From: JAVWPP01 sp036635835
Lineage (GTDB): Bacteria; Bacillota; Clostridia; TANB77; CAG-465
Length of the DNA stretch: 40,429 bases
Assembly (NCBI GenBank): GCA_036635835.1
Contig: JAVWPP010000008.1
Coordinates: 1-40,429, forward strand
Reading direction: 5' to 3'
A program made the translations under genes and the position numbers. Within the stretch, counting starts at the first letter, position 1. Every line of letters begins with the position of its first letter. Below the pieces are notes generated by a model, which saw only the letters and a program-made list of their open reading frames with translations, was not told the origin of the DNA and ran no database searches. This document shows, piece after piece, positions 1 to 7,719 of the stretch.

Positions 1-651
1 TTTCCTTATTTACTTTATATACGCTAAAGCATAGATAATGTAAATATATGTAAAGAACTAATTATATATAAATAATATAAAAAATATAAATAGAAAATAT
101 TAAAAATAGAATATATATTTTTATATAAAAATGCAGAAAGAACAGATAGTGTAGAAAAAATATTTAAATAATATATATGTAGGGTAGATGAAAAATATAT
201 TTTTGTGCAAATAAAAATAATATATAAAAAAATATAGAAGAAGAGAATATATATGAAAGCAGATTAAAAATCTTTTTGAAACAAAAAAAAAGTGGGGCAT
301 GATGAAAATGAGCCTATTTTTTCCATACACATTATTGCGCAAAATAATAGTTTTGCGAAATTGGGGGTAGGATGAAAACACCCGTAAAGCCTAATATATA
401 GGCATTCTATGAATTTCGCTAAAATTTCATTATTGCGCAATTATTTATTATGCTCATATTATATTTATATATTACTTAAAATATCTACGCTCTAGGATGC
501 GTTTTAAGCCGTTAACTTTTGTTCCCCATGTATCTACTCTCTGAGTTTTTTACCCTAAATTCTCTGGATCTATTTTTTCTCTTTTTTAAGCTCTCTTTTT
601 CTTCTTTTTGTATTTTAGAATAAATTACCATAAAGTAAGGAGAGTAATTAC
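1..651. other. Intergenic stretch with possible folded RNA and repeat arms
   Basis: No convincing gene is visible here. Positions 1-290 are extremely AT-rich. Positions 290-440 are relatively GC-richer and have nested complementary segments (described separately at 329-441). Positions 494-513 are the left arm of a 20-bp inverted repeat whose right arm lies at 668-687. An 86-codon frame on the minus strand (121-381) is low-complexity, Phe/Tyr/Ile-rich and lacks a ribosome site, so I do not call it. Confidence 0.6.
329..441. ncRNA. Candidate structured RNA (three-way junction shape)
   Basis: Positions 351-362 (TTTTGCGAAATT) pair with 412-424 (AATTTCGC, a one-base bulge, then AAAA) to give a 12-bp closing stem. 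Inside it are two smaller hairpins: GGGT 365-368 with ACCC 380-383, and GCCTA 389-393 with TAGGC 399-403. The stem is flanked by direct repeats of CATTATTGCGCAA at about 330-342 and 429-441. The first repeat also forms a 6-bp hairpin, ATTATT/AATAAT, at 331-348. The layout resembles a small structured RNA or leader, but I recognise no known family, and AT-rich DNA forms chance stems easily. Strand is undetermined. Confidence 0.3.
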
Positions 652-687
652 ATGGCAAAGTTATTTAAACGGCTTAAAACGCATCCT
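494..687. repeat. Long-range 20-bp perfect inverted repeat
   Basis: The left arm at 494-513 (AGGATGCGTTTTAAGCCGTT) is the exact reverse complement of 668-687, with 154 bases between. The arms are much richer in G+C than their surroundings. The right arm lies inside the 35-codon ORF at 652-759, just after its start codon. Within the right arm, AAACGCA can instead pair locally with TGCG(TC)GTTT downstream, so two mutually exclusive RNA folds are possible. It could be an element end, a long-range regulatory pairing or an antisense arrangement; the sequence does not decide. Confidence 0.6.
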
Positions 688-759
688 CGTGCGTCGTTTC
701 TGCAAAGCGTTGGTACTAAAGGGTTTCAAGGATTAGAAAGAGTTTTTTTAAGAAAATAG
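652..759 (+). CDS. Possible 35-residue basic small protein
   Basis: The frame runs from ATG 652 to TAG 757-759 and encodes a basic peptide beginning MAKLFKRLKTHPRASF and ending RVFLRK. A good ribosome site (AAGGAGAG, 637-644) sits seven bases upstream. The peptide has about nine Lys/Arg residues, no acidic patch and no signal peptide, and could form an amphipathic helix. Its codons (CGG, CTG, GCG, TCG, CGT, GGG) are unlike neighbouring genes, which use AGA, TTA and GCA. That suggests either transferred DNA or a sequence shaped by the inverted repeat it contains. I recognise no family. Expression is plausible but unproven. Confidence 0.4.
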   Translation: MAKLFKRLKTHPRASFLQSVGTKGFQGLERVFLRK

Positions 760-1128
760 CAGATATTTAGCTAAAAAACATTATATAAATTAAAAGTTTA
801 AAATATTCTTATATATATTTCTAAACAAAAATATTATATATTTTATTTCTTGTTTTTAATATTTTTATTTTTCTTATTTTATATTTTTATTTTTTCTTAG
901 TTTCATTTTTTTAAATTTTTTCATTCTTTTTTTTATATTTTCTTATTTATTTATTTATATATATTTATTTTTTAATTTTACTCCCCTACTCTTCTTTCTA
1001 CTTTTTATTAAATTACATGAGAAAAATTCTCTTCGTATGTTTTCTAAAAAAAAATAAGAATGTATATTCGCCTTGACTTTATACGAGTTTTAAGATATAT
1101 TAATATAATACCAAGGAGGAAAAATAAA
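760..1128. other. AT-rich intergenic spacer upstream of xer gene
   Basis: A run of T-rich low-complexity sequence (about 840-1010) with no reading frame of note. Its only recognisable content is the promoter and ribosome site for the recombinase at the right end. Confidence 0.6.
1073..1101 (+). promoter_or_regulatory. Sigma-A-type promoter for the recombinase gene
   Basis: TTGACT (1073-1078), a 17-base spacer and TATATT (1096-1101). Transcription would begin near 1108, leaving a leader of about 20 bases that contains AAGGAGGA (1113-1120). This supports translation from 1129 rather than from the upstream in-frame ATG at 1060. Confidence 0.55.
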
Positions 1129-2076
1129 ATGTATGATGACGTGCCAGAGCTACTTAGAGAATTTTTACTGTACATGAGTACGATAAAAAACAGATCAAGA
1201 ACTACTACTAGAGAATACTATTACGACTTAAGACATATGTTCAAATTTATGGTTTGTCAAATAGACAAAATAAATTTTTCGCAGCTAAACGATGTGGATA
1301 TAAAAGACGTAGACATCACTTTTATTAAGAAAATAAAATTAATTAATTTGTATGATTACTTAGGTTTCCTTACAGAAACTAAATCAGATAAACCAGCAAC
1401 AAGGGCTAGAAAAGTTGCTTCAATTAAATCTTTTTTCAACTATTTATGCTTTAAAGCAAAGCTCTTAGAAGTAAATCCAGCAGTAGAATTAGAAACACCT
1501 AAGCTTGGAGCTAGAATCCCTAAATATTTAAACCTAGAAGAAAGTCTTAATCTACTTCACTGCGTAGATGGAAAAACAAAAGACAGAGACTTTGCAATAC
1601 TCACACTATTTTTAAACTGTGGACTTCGTTTATCTGAACTTGTTTCTATAAACATAAACCACATAAAAAGCGATAACACACTTATTATACTTGGAAAAGG
1701 AAATAAGGAGAGATCTATTCATTTAAATAACTCATGCATAGAAGCCATAAAAGACCATATAGCGTCTAAACAAAAAGACAACATAACAGACAGAGAAGCT
1801 CTCTTTATATCGTCTAGAGGCACCCGCATAAGCAAGAGAATGGTTGAGCTAATAGTTAAAAAATACATAGAGCAAGCAGGTCTAGATTCTAGAAAATATT
1901 CTCCACATAAGCTTAGACATACAGCGGCAACTCTAATGCATAAAAACGGTGTAGACATACGTGCGCTGCAGCAAGTGCTTGGCCATGAATCTATATCTAC
2001 AACAGAAATATATACCCATATAGATAGCGACCAAATACGAGAAGCATTAGATAGGAATCCGTTAAATAGCATATAG
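1129..2076 (+). CDS. xerD: Tyrosine recombinase XerC/XerD-like
   Basis: A 315-residue tyrosine recombinase of usual XerC/D length. The N-terminal SAM-like core-binding domain covers about residues 1-110, the catalytic domain about 125-305. All catalytic residues are visible: R167 (GLRLSEL), K190 (LGKGNKER), H260 and R263 (HKLRH), H286 (LGHES) and nucleophile Y295 (IYTH). The family resolves chromosome dimers at dif, but integron- and element-type relatives look alike. The start at 1129 has a strong ribosome site; an in-frame ATG at 1060 lies upstream of the promoter. It is the only sizeable plus-strand gene and faces the deacetylase gene across a shared terminator. No phage genes or clear dif site are seen nearby, so a housekeeping XerD/XerC is likely, though the C/D assignment is uncertain. 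Confidence 0.85.
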   Translation: MYDDVPELLREFLLYMSTIKNRSRTTTREYYYDLRHMFKFMVCQIDKINFSQLNDVDIKDVDITFIKKIKLINLYDYLGFLTETKSDKPATRARKVASIKSFFNYLCFKAKLLEVNPAVELETPKLGARIPKYLNLEESLNLLHCVDGKTKDRDFAILTLFLNCGLRLSELVSININHIKSDNTLIILGKGNKERSIHLNNSCIEAIKDHIASKQKDNITDREALFISSRGTRISKRMVELIVKKYIEQAGLDSRKYSPHKLRHTAATLMHKNGVDIRALQQVLGHESISTTEIYTHIDSDQIREALDRNPLNSI

Positions 2077-2079
2077 TAA

Positions 2080-2110
2080 AAGACTCTAGAAATATCTAGA
2101 GCCTTTTTTT
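2080..2110. terminator. Bidirectional terminator between xer and deacetylase
   Basis: CTCTAGA (2084-2090) pairs with TCTAGAG (2095-2101), flanked by an A-run on the left and a T-run (2104-2111) on the right, so it can end transcription from both converging genes. Confidence 0.75.
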
Positions 2111-3177
2111 TAGTTATATATATTATGGTGAATTTCTTCTGTATCTTCAGTTATATTGCTAAAAGTATAACCTGCCTCTTTAGCCCTTTTAATTATATCT
2201 TCAACTGCATTTACGCTGCTTTCTTTAATATCATGCTGAAGAACAACATACGAACTGTTGTTTCCAAGAGAGGATATAACATTATCTGCAATTTGAGAGC
2301 TAGTTAAAACTTGTCCACTTGCGTCTTTAGAATCTACATTCCAATCAAAATAAGAATAGCCATCATTTTTTAAAGTTTTAGCTATATCTGTTACAACACC
2401 ACTACAATACTTAGCGCTTACTTGGTTGCTACTTCCGCCTGGGAATCTAAAGATTTTAGACCGTATACCTGTTAAGGTGTAAACTTTATCACTTATACTA
2501 TTTAAGTCGTTTAAATAGGCATCCTTGCTTGCATAGATAGTGGCATAGTCATGAGAGTAAGTGTGAAGAGCTATAGTGTGTCCTTCTGCCTGCATTCTTT
2601 GTATAAGGTAATCATATTTAGAGTCTGCATTTTTAATAAAGAAAGTTGCTTTAACATTATTTGCTTTTAAAACATCTAGTAACTTTTCTGTATATTTACC
2701 TGGGCCGTCATCAAAAGTAAGGTAGACTGTAGATGCAGATATTTTTTCTTCTGCGCCTACTACTGTAATATTCCTAGCTGCGCTTGCTGCATTAGAGCTA
2801 CTGTCTGCTACTTTGTATATTACTTTATACTGACCTGCTTTTTCTACGTTTAAGTCTGTTTCTACTATAAGGTGCTCGTTTAAATATTCCGCGCTTTCTA
2901 CATTGTCTTTTAGTATAACTCCTGGCTCTATATATTCCGTACCTTTTGTAAGTGTAATGTTTGCCTCTCCGTTAAATATTATTATTGGAGATTCAGTGTC
3001 TTGTTTTTCTTCGATTTCTTTTTCTATTTCTTTTTCTTTTTCTATTTCTTCATCTATTTTTTCTTCTACTTGACTTTCTCCTTGGCTTTTTTTTACGTCT
3101 TCGTTTGCTGTGCATGCTACTGCGCTTATGGCAATACATATGCAAGATATGGCTAGTAATATTTTTTTAATTTTCAT
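2110..3177 (-). CDS. Lipoprotein polysaccharide deacetylase with Ig-like domain
   Basis: A 355-residue exported lipoprotein. The signal peptide ends in the lipobox SAVAC with acylated Cys22. A Glu/Lys-rich linker (about 35-60) follows, then an Ig-like fold of the DUF5011 type (about 65-140, IEPGVILKDNV ... GQYKVIYKVAD) and a NodB deacetylase domain (about 148-345). Its motifs are intact: TFDDGP, HTYSHDY (metal His pair), FRFPGG, DWNVDS and VVLQHD. Such enzymes remove acetyl groups from peptidoglycan or other surface glycans at the outer face of the membrane. The start at the second in-frame Met is chosen because GGGGGA lies just upstream and the lipobox then has normal spacing. It appears monocistronic, with an extended -10 at 3240-3248. 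The exact glycan substrate cannot be read from sequence. Confidence 0.88.
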   Translation of the reverse strand: MKIKKILLAISCICIAISAVACTANEDVKKSQGESQVEEKIDEEIEKEKEIEKEIEEKQDTESPIIIFNGEANITLTKGTEYIEPGVILKDNVESAEYLNEHLIVETDLNVEKAGQYKVIYKVADSSSNAASAARNITVVGAEEKISASTVYLTFDDGPGKYTEKLLDVLKANNVKATFFIKNADSKYDYLIQRMQAEGHTIALHTYSHDYATIYASKDAYLNDLNSISDKVYTLTGIRSKIFRFPGGSSNQVSAKYCSGVVTDIAKTLKNDGYSYFDWNVDSKDASGQVLTSSQIADNVISSLGNNSSYVVLQHDIKESSVNAVEDIIKRAKEAGYTFSNITEDTEEIHHNIYN

Positions 3178-3239
3178 AAATATTTCCCCCATTTTTATTA
3201 CTTTAATTAAAATAATATTATGAATTTTTAGCTTTGTTT

Positions 3240-3268
3240 ATTATATCACAGTTTGCTTTAAAAAGATA
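3240..3268 (-). promoter_or_regulatory. Extended -10 promoter for the deacetylase gene
   Basis: On the minus strand TGATATAAT (3240-3248) is an extended -10; the -35 (TATCTT, 3263-3268) is weak. The same TGTGATATAAT core recurs before several genes in this window. Confidence 0.45.
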
Positions 3269-3302
3269 GTGTTTAGCTTTATTTTTTGCTAAAGAGGCAT
3301 GA

Positions 3303-3332
3303 AAAAGCAAGAGTTATTTTACTCTTGCTTTT
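3303..3332 (-). terminator. Terminator after the 503-residue M3 peptidase gene
   Basis: AAAAGCAAGAGT (3303-3314) and ACTCTTGCTTTT (3321-3332) form a perfect 12-bp stem with a 6-base loop, followed by T-run on the minus strand. Confidence 0.85.
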
Positions 3333-3425
3333 GGTTATATTTTTTCTTTTTTTTATTTATTTTTTTATTTATTTTTTTTGTTTTTTAAAACGTAGTATCT
3401 AGATATTTTGCTTTTTCTAGTATAG

Positions 3426-4937
3426 CTACTTTAGCTTAGATAATTCTTTATCTATAATATTAGTTACTCTTGCATATGCACTTTCTACGTATGCTTTATC
3501 TAACATATCTATACCTAAATATTTATCTATTCTTTTAGTCATATCCATGCTATCTGTAAACTCTAAATACCGCTCGTAATTTGCACATATATCTTTATCT
3601 TTATTATCTATTTTATCTAGTACATTAAGTGAAACTAAGTTGCCTAAATAGTACTTTAAAAGTTCCATTTTATCTGTCATAAATGTCTCCTGTAAGTATG
3701 CAAATTTGTCTATTTCATTTAGATTAAAAGTATTTCCATATACATACTTAGATACATATGAAAAGCTCTCTATAATGTCTTTACCACTTAGTAATTCTTT
3801 TTGCAAATAGATATATATAGGGTAGTCTATAAGGTATAACTTTAGACTTGAAAGATATATAAAAGCACCATCTTTGTTACAGTTAATTAGTTTGCTGTAT
3901 ACGGCGTTTTCATACATAAGAGAAGGTATTTCTTCATATCCATTTGTATAAATGAGTTTTGACGTATTGTAGCTTGTCTCAGCTGCATGTCCTAGTTCAT
4001 GTGCAAGTATAAAAAGATCATTTATATTCTTAACTTTGTCTGTTATTATACTTGGTTTATACGCATAAGATATAGCACAAATACTTTGCACCGCTGCATT
4101 TTCACTTTCGTAAATATCTGTGGAATGCTTAGTTACATAGTCTGCATGTTTGCCTTTAAATGTTTGCTCTACAATCTTTGAAATAATCTGAATACTCATT
4201 TTTAAATTCATTTTATTTTCACTAAATATATAAGAAGACATAGCTAAAATATGCTGCTCTAAACTACCTAATTTTTTTTCGAAATCTTTATTAAAATATG
4301 CTGTAAAATATTCGCTCATTTTATCTACCATGTTTTTAATTTCTTTTAGGGAAATACAGTTATCTAAAACTTTTTTATCTATTCCTTGAACGTATAAAAG
4401 GTACTCTGAAACATCTTTAAAGCCAAGCATATTTGCATTTCTTTTTTCTGTTTCTCTATACATTTCTAAAGCTTTTTTAGTTAGATTAATATCTCTTGTA
4501 TAGTATATTTCATCTGTAATATATTCCTGCTCTAGATCTTCTATAGTAGATGAATTTATATTTATTATAGTCTGTCTATACTCTGGAAATTTATCTATAA
4601 GGGAAGAGATTTCATATTTTTCGTTTTGAAAATTTTCCTTTAAAAATATCTTTAGCAGGTCTATATTGTTTGCTGCGTTGCACTTGGCTATAAAATACTT
4701 TGTAGAAATGTCTTTACCGGTGTAGTACTTAAATGTACGTGTATATTGGTAGACAAGTCCAAGGTACTCTAGTATTTCTTCTGAGTCTTTAAGTGCATCT
4801 TTAACCTTGCTTTCTGTTTCTAAAGAGGCGTACTTTTTATAGAAAAGTTTAAGTGCTTTTTTTGCTTCTTTATATATTTTTAGAATTTCTTCTTTGTCTA
4901 TTTTCATAATATCTAGATTTACATTACGTGTTACCAT
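3426..4937 (-). CDS. M3-family oligoendopeptidase, short divergent paralogue
   Basis: A 503-residue zinc metallopeptidase of the M3/PepF type. The zinc site is HELGH at 313-317, with the third ligand in EEIPS (Glu336). These enzymes cut short peptides in the cytoplasm, and no signal peptide is seen. It is shorter than typical PepF (about 600), and the region before the zinc site lacks the KRSGAYS-like substrate segment seen in the 598-residue paralogue here. Specificity may therefore differ. The start at 4937 is fixed by AAAGGAGAGG immediately upstream. It has its own consensus promoter (4995-5023) and its own terminator, so it is transcribed separately from the neighbouring 541-residue paralogue. 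The catalytic residues suggest an active peptidase; the substrate is unknown. Confidence 0.82.
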   Translation of the reverse strand: MVTRNVNLDIMKIDKEEILKIYKEAKKALKLFYKKYASLETESKVKDALKDSEEILEYLGLVYQYTRTFKYYTGKDISTKYFIAKCNAANNIDLLKIFLKENFQNEKYEISSLIDKFPEYRQTIININSSTIEDLEQEYITDEIYYTRDINLTKKALEMYRETEKRNANMLGFKDVSEYLLYVQGIDKKVLDNCISLKEIKNMVDKMSEYFTAYFNKDFEKKLGSLEQHILAMSSYIFSENKMNLKMSIQIISKIVEQTFKGKHADYVTKHSTDIYESENAAVQSICAISYAYKPSIITDKVKNINDLFILAHELGHAAETSYNTSKLIYTNGYEEIPSLMYENAVYSKLINCNKDGAFIYLSSLKLYLIDYPIYIYLQKELLSGKDIIESFSYVSKYVYGNTFNLNEIDKFAYLQETFMTDKMELLKYYLGNLVSLNVLDKIDNKDKDICANYERYLEFTDSMDMTKRIDKYLGIDMLDKAYVESAYARVTNIIDKELSKLK

Positions 4938-4994
4938 AGATACCTCTCCTTTATTAATTTATTTTAATTAATATATATATTTTTTACTGTTTAG

Positions 4995-5023
4995 ATTATA
5001 TCACAATATAGTAGTTATGTCAA
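4995..5023 (-). promoter_or_regulatory. Consensus promoter for the 503-residue peptidase gene
   Basis: Minus strand: TTGACA (5018-5023), 17-base spacer, TATAAT (4995-5000) with an upstream TG. This is a full consensus match and lies about 60 bases before the start codon. Confidence 0.8.
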
Positions 5024-5284
5024 CCTTAAAAGAGTATTCCTCTTTAGAAATGTATTATTATTTTTATTGTTTTTTTTATATTCTATTTTTATATTGTTTT
5101 TTTATATTCTATTTTTATACTCTATTTTTATACTCTTTTTTTATTTGTATTTTTTCAAAACATATGAGAAGTTTTTATCTCATTTTTTTGTTTAGCGTAT
5201 CTAGATTATTTATCTTTTTTCTTCTACTTTTATACTCGCTTTTATACTGGCTTTTACCTCTACGTTTTTTATATATAAAAAAAT

Positions 5285-5312
5285 AAAGGCAGAGAAAAAA
5301 TTCCCTGCCTTT
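5285..5312 (-). terminator. Terminator after the 541-residue M3 peptidase gene
   Basis: AAAGGCAG (5285-5292) pairs with CTGCCTTT (5305-5312). On the minus strand the stem is followed by a short T-rich tail. Confidence 0.7.
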
Positions 5313-5320
5313 TATGCTGC

Positions 5321-6946
5321 TTAATTATATATTACATTTTCTAAATACTCATATGCTTCCTCTACTAACGCTTTAGAAGTTAAGTCTATACCAAGTAAAT
5401 CTTTCAATAATTTTTCTGGATTAACTGAATTATTTGCATCTAAATATGCAAGATATTTTTCTTTAAAACCTTCCTCTTTAGAAACAATTCTTTGCACTAT
5501 ATTAATTGCTACAACTGTCCCTAGTACATATCTATAGCTATACATATTATTATATATATCCGGTATACAAATCCATTCGTACATATTAAGTGGATCTATT
5601 TGTATACTGCCTGCATATGCATTATTTAAAAGATTAAAATATCTCTTAGAAATATCTTTAGATCCGTTTTCTATAATGCTTTTTTCTAGATTTGCCATAA
5701 CTCCTTCATATATTAGATTTGTATAAAGTCTAACTACATATAGGTATTTAAATCTATCTTTCTCCTCGCTATTTGAATGTTTAAAAAGGTTTTCATACAC
5801 TAGTAGTTCATTTACCATAGAAGGTATTTCTGTTGCTAAATTTACCATAGACATGTTTAGATATTTAGTATTTCCTTTTTTCATGTTTTCATATACTCCA
5901 TGACCTAGTTCATGAGCTAGTGTAAATATTGAATTTATACCTTGGTCTAAAGATATTTGTATATATGGGTGCATGCAATATATGCTTTGACAATTTGCAC
6001 CTAGCATTCCGTCTACGTCGTTTACCCAGTTGTCTATATATGCTGAGTTTAGCTGATCTACATAGTCGTCTCCTAGAATGCTTAAAGCTGCTACTACACA
6101 TTTATATACCTCTTGTTTATCTACTTCATATTCGCTTATAGCCTCTATATACGTTTGAAACATTTCATAAGTTTTTACATCTGTTTCAAAGGTAGTATTC
6201 ATTAGCTCTACTATGCCTTCTGTTGCCTTTTTAGATCTTGTCATATCTAGTACATTGTTTAATGCCTTTATACTTATTTCATCTTGCACGCTAAACATTT
6301 CTAAAGAGGATTTACATCCACTTTGCTTTGCCATAATTGCTAAAGTGTTAGAATATATTTTAGCCATTTTAACTATATATTTTTCTATTTTTTTATATGC
6401 TTGTAGGAAGTATATAGACTGCTCTTTAAACGCTTCATCATCTGTTAGATCTGCTGAAATAGTTTGAGTTGGTTCTTTAAAATACTTATAGAATATTTGT
6501 TCATAAGCTGTTTTAAAATCTAATTCTTGCTGCGTATTTTCCTTCCCTAGTATAGCTTCCCGTTTTGCATCTTCTAGTATAAGTCTATACTCTGGCATCT
6601 GCTCTATATATACATCTAAATTTTTTTTGTTATGCTTTACTAGCTGCTCTTTTGTATATGCCTTCATAACTAACATAAGATCATAAATACAACAAATATC
6701 TTCTTTAAACTTAGCTGTATTTTCTTTATCTAGATCTGTACTAAGTGAAAAATACATATGAAGTTTTTCCATCCGCACAAGTAAATCGTTTAACTCATCA
6801 ATGTGTTTTTTAATGTTTTTTTGCCCTACTATTTTTCTCTTTTTATCTAAAAATTTAATGCACCTTTTTTCTATTTCCACGTACTCTACATATGCATCAT
6901 CTAAAGTATTGAATATTTCTGTTAAATCCCATTTTAATTTCTTCAT
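5321..6946 (-). CDS. M3-family oligoendopeptidase (PepF-like), 541 residues
   Basis: A cytoplasmic zinc peptidase of the M3B/PepF group. HELGH is at 345-349 and the third zinc ligand is Glu373 in ATEIPSM. A helical N-terminal half precedes it (about 1-200). The start MKKLKWDLTEIF at 6946 is chosen because AAGGAG lies at the right distance; the upstream in-frame extension is hydrophobic, has no ribosome site and would overlap the promoter. The segment before the zinc site (LGANCQSIYCMHPY) keeps the HPY motif but not the RSGAY motif of the longer paralogue. It follows the copy A transporter genes by 140 bases, but a terminator (7040-7076) and a promoter (6998-7026) separate them, so co-transcription is not required. 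Possible roles are degradation of imported or mis-sorted peptide products; this is inference. Confidence 0.85.
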   Translation of the reverse strand: MKKLKWDLTEIFNTLDDAYVEYVEIEKRCIKFLDKKRKIVGQKNIKKHIDELNDLLVRMEKLHMYFSLSTDLDKENTAKFKEDICCIYDLMLVMKAYTKEQLVKHNKKNLDVYIEQMPEYRLILEDAKREAILGKENTQQELDFKTAYEQIFYKYFKEPTQTISADLTDDEAFKEQSIYFLQAYKKIEKYIVKMAKIYSNTLAIMAKQSGCKSSLEMFSVQDEISIKALNNVLDMTRSKKATEGIVELMNTTFETDVKTYEMFQTYIEAISEYEVDKQEVYKCVVAALSILGDDYVDQLNSAYIDNWVNDVDGMLGANCQSIYCMHPYIQISLDQGINSIFTLAHELGHGVYENMKKGNTKYLNMSMVNLATEIPSMVNELLVYENLFKHSNSEEKDRFKYLYVVRLYTNLIYEGVMANLEKSIIENGSKDISKRYFNLLNNAYAGSIQIDPLNMYEWICIPDIYNNMYSYRYVLGTVVAINIVQRIVSKEEGFKEKYLAYLDANNSVNPEKLLKDLLGIDLTSKALVEEAYEYLENVIYN

Positions 6947-6997
6947 AACATTCACTCCTTTAATTATATAGTAGTGTATTATATTTGCTTGTCTTCT

Positions 6998-7026
6998 ATT
7001 ATACTCTTTTATATGCTTAATGTAAA
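6998..7026 (-). promoter_or_regulatory. Promoter for the 541-residue peptidase gene
   Basis: Minus strand: TTTACA (7021-7026), 17-base spacer, TATAAT (6998-7003). Confidence 0.65.
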
Positions 7027-7039
7027 TAGTAAAGAGAAA

Positions 7040-7076
7040 AAATAAACTAGAGGCATATAGCACAGCTAGTTTATTT
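7040..7076 (-). terminator. Terminator of ABC block copy A
   Basis: AAATAAACTAG (7040-7050) pairs perfectly with CTAGTTTATTT (7066-7076). On the minus strand the stem is followed by TTTTTT, just after the stop of the small ABC ATPase gene. Confidence 0.75.
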
Positions 7077-7086
7077 AGAGGTATAT

Positions 7087-7719
7087 TCATATTATTTTTC
7101 CATCTTTCATCGTATATATTTGATCTGCAAGAATCTCAATATCTTCTTTTATGTGAGATGCCAAAAGAATTACTTTTCCGTTTTTCTTTTCTTCAAGTAA
7201 AATATTTCTTACTATACTAACGGTCTCTTCATCTAGTGTGTTAAATGGTTCATCTAAAATAATTGCAATTGGGTCTTCCATAATAGCTTGTATTATTCCG
7301 AGTTTTTGTTTCATTCCGAGTGAATATTTAGAAACTTTAATATCTTTTTTATCAAACAAATCTAGTTTTTTTAATAGATCTTCTATAACTTTTTGTGTTG
7401 TGCCTTTATTTAAACTAGCAAGGAACATTAAATTTTCTAACCCAGACATTTCATCTATAAAATTTGGTGTTTCAATTATTGCACGCATACTATTGGGAAA
7501 AACATTTTTTGCAAATATGTCTACGTTATCTACTTTTACAGTTCCTTGCGTAGGCACCAAAAGTCCAGCAATTACTTTAAAAAGAGTACTTTTACCTGAA
7601 CCGTTTTTACCTACGAATCCATATATTTTTCCGCGCTGTAATTCTAAATTTATATCTGATATGATAACATGCTTATTAATACTTTTAGTTAAATTTTTTA
7701 TTTCAATATATTTTTTCAT
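7087..7719 (-). CDS. ABC ATPase of BcrA/LanF type, block copy A
   Basis: A 210-residue stand-alone nucleotide-binding subunit. It has Walker A GKNGSGKS (37-44), the signature SLGMKQ (133-138), Walker B IILDEP (153-158) and switch H189. At the Q-loop position it has Glu83 (IIETPNF), the E-loop seen in LanF-type lantibiotic immunity ATPases. It is the last gene of the copy A operon and its start overlaps the preceding stop by 4 bases. It presumably pairs with the membrane-tethered ATPase encoded next door to power the three small permeases. Close counterpart: the 209-residue ATPase at 14561-15190. The direction of transport is not known; no substrate-binding protein of import type is present. 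Confidence 0.88.
   Translation of the reverse strand: MKKYIEIKNLTKSINKHVIISDINLELQRGKIYGFVGKNGSGKSTLFKVIAGLLVPTQGTVKVDNVDIFAKNVFPNSMRAIIETPNFIDEMSGLENLMFLASLNKGTTQKVIEDLLKKLDLFDKKDIKVSKYSLGMKQKLGIIQAIMEDPIAIILDEPFNTLDEETVSIVRNILLEEKKNGKVILLASHIKEDIEILADQIYTMKDGKII

Larger units (their letters stand above)
4938..5320. other. Intergenic region between two peptidase genes
   Basis: Holds the promoter at 4995-5023, one CTAAAGAGG copy (5039-5047, minus-strand sense), a long T-rich low-complexity stretch (5050-5280) and the terminator at 5285-5312. A plus-strand 89-codon frame here is Phe/Tyr/Leu-only low complexity and is not called. Confidence 0.6.

Noticed and set aside
1..60. Possible dif site beside the Xer gene
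   Set aside because: Only short ATGTAAA-type fragments resemble the Bacillota dif half-site; no 28-base match is present.
121..381. 86-codon minus-strand frame
   Set aside because: Low-complexity Phe/Tyr/Ile composition, no ribosome site, and overlaps the candidate RNA structure.
1060..1128. Longer N-terminus for the recombinase from ATG 1060
   Set aside because: Lies upstream of the predicted promoter, has no ribosome site, and the family core starts after 1129.
5017..5286. 89-codon plus-strand frame between peptidase genes
   Set aside because: Almost only Phe, Tyr, Leu and Ile from T-rich DNA; a low-complexity artefact.
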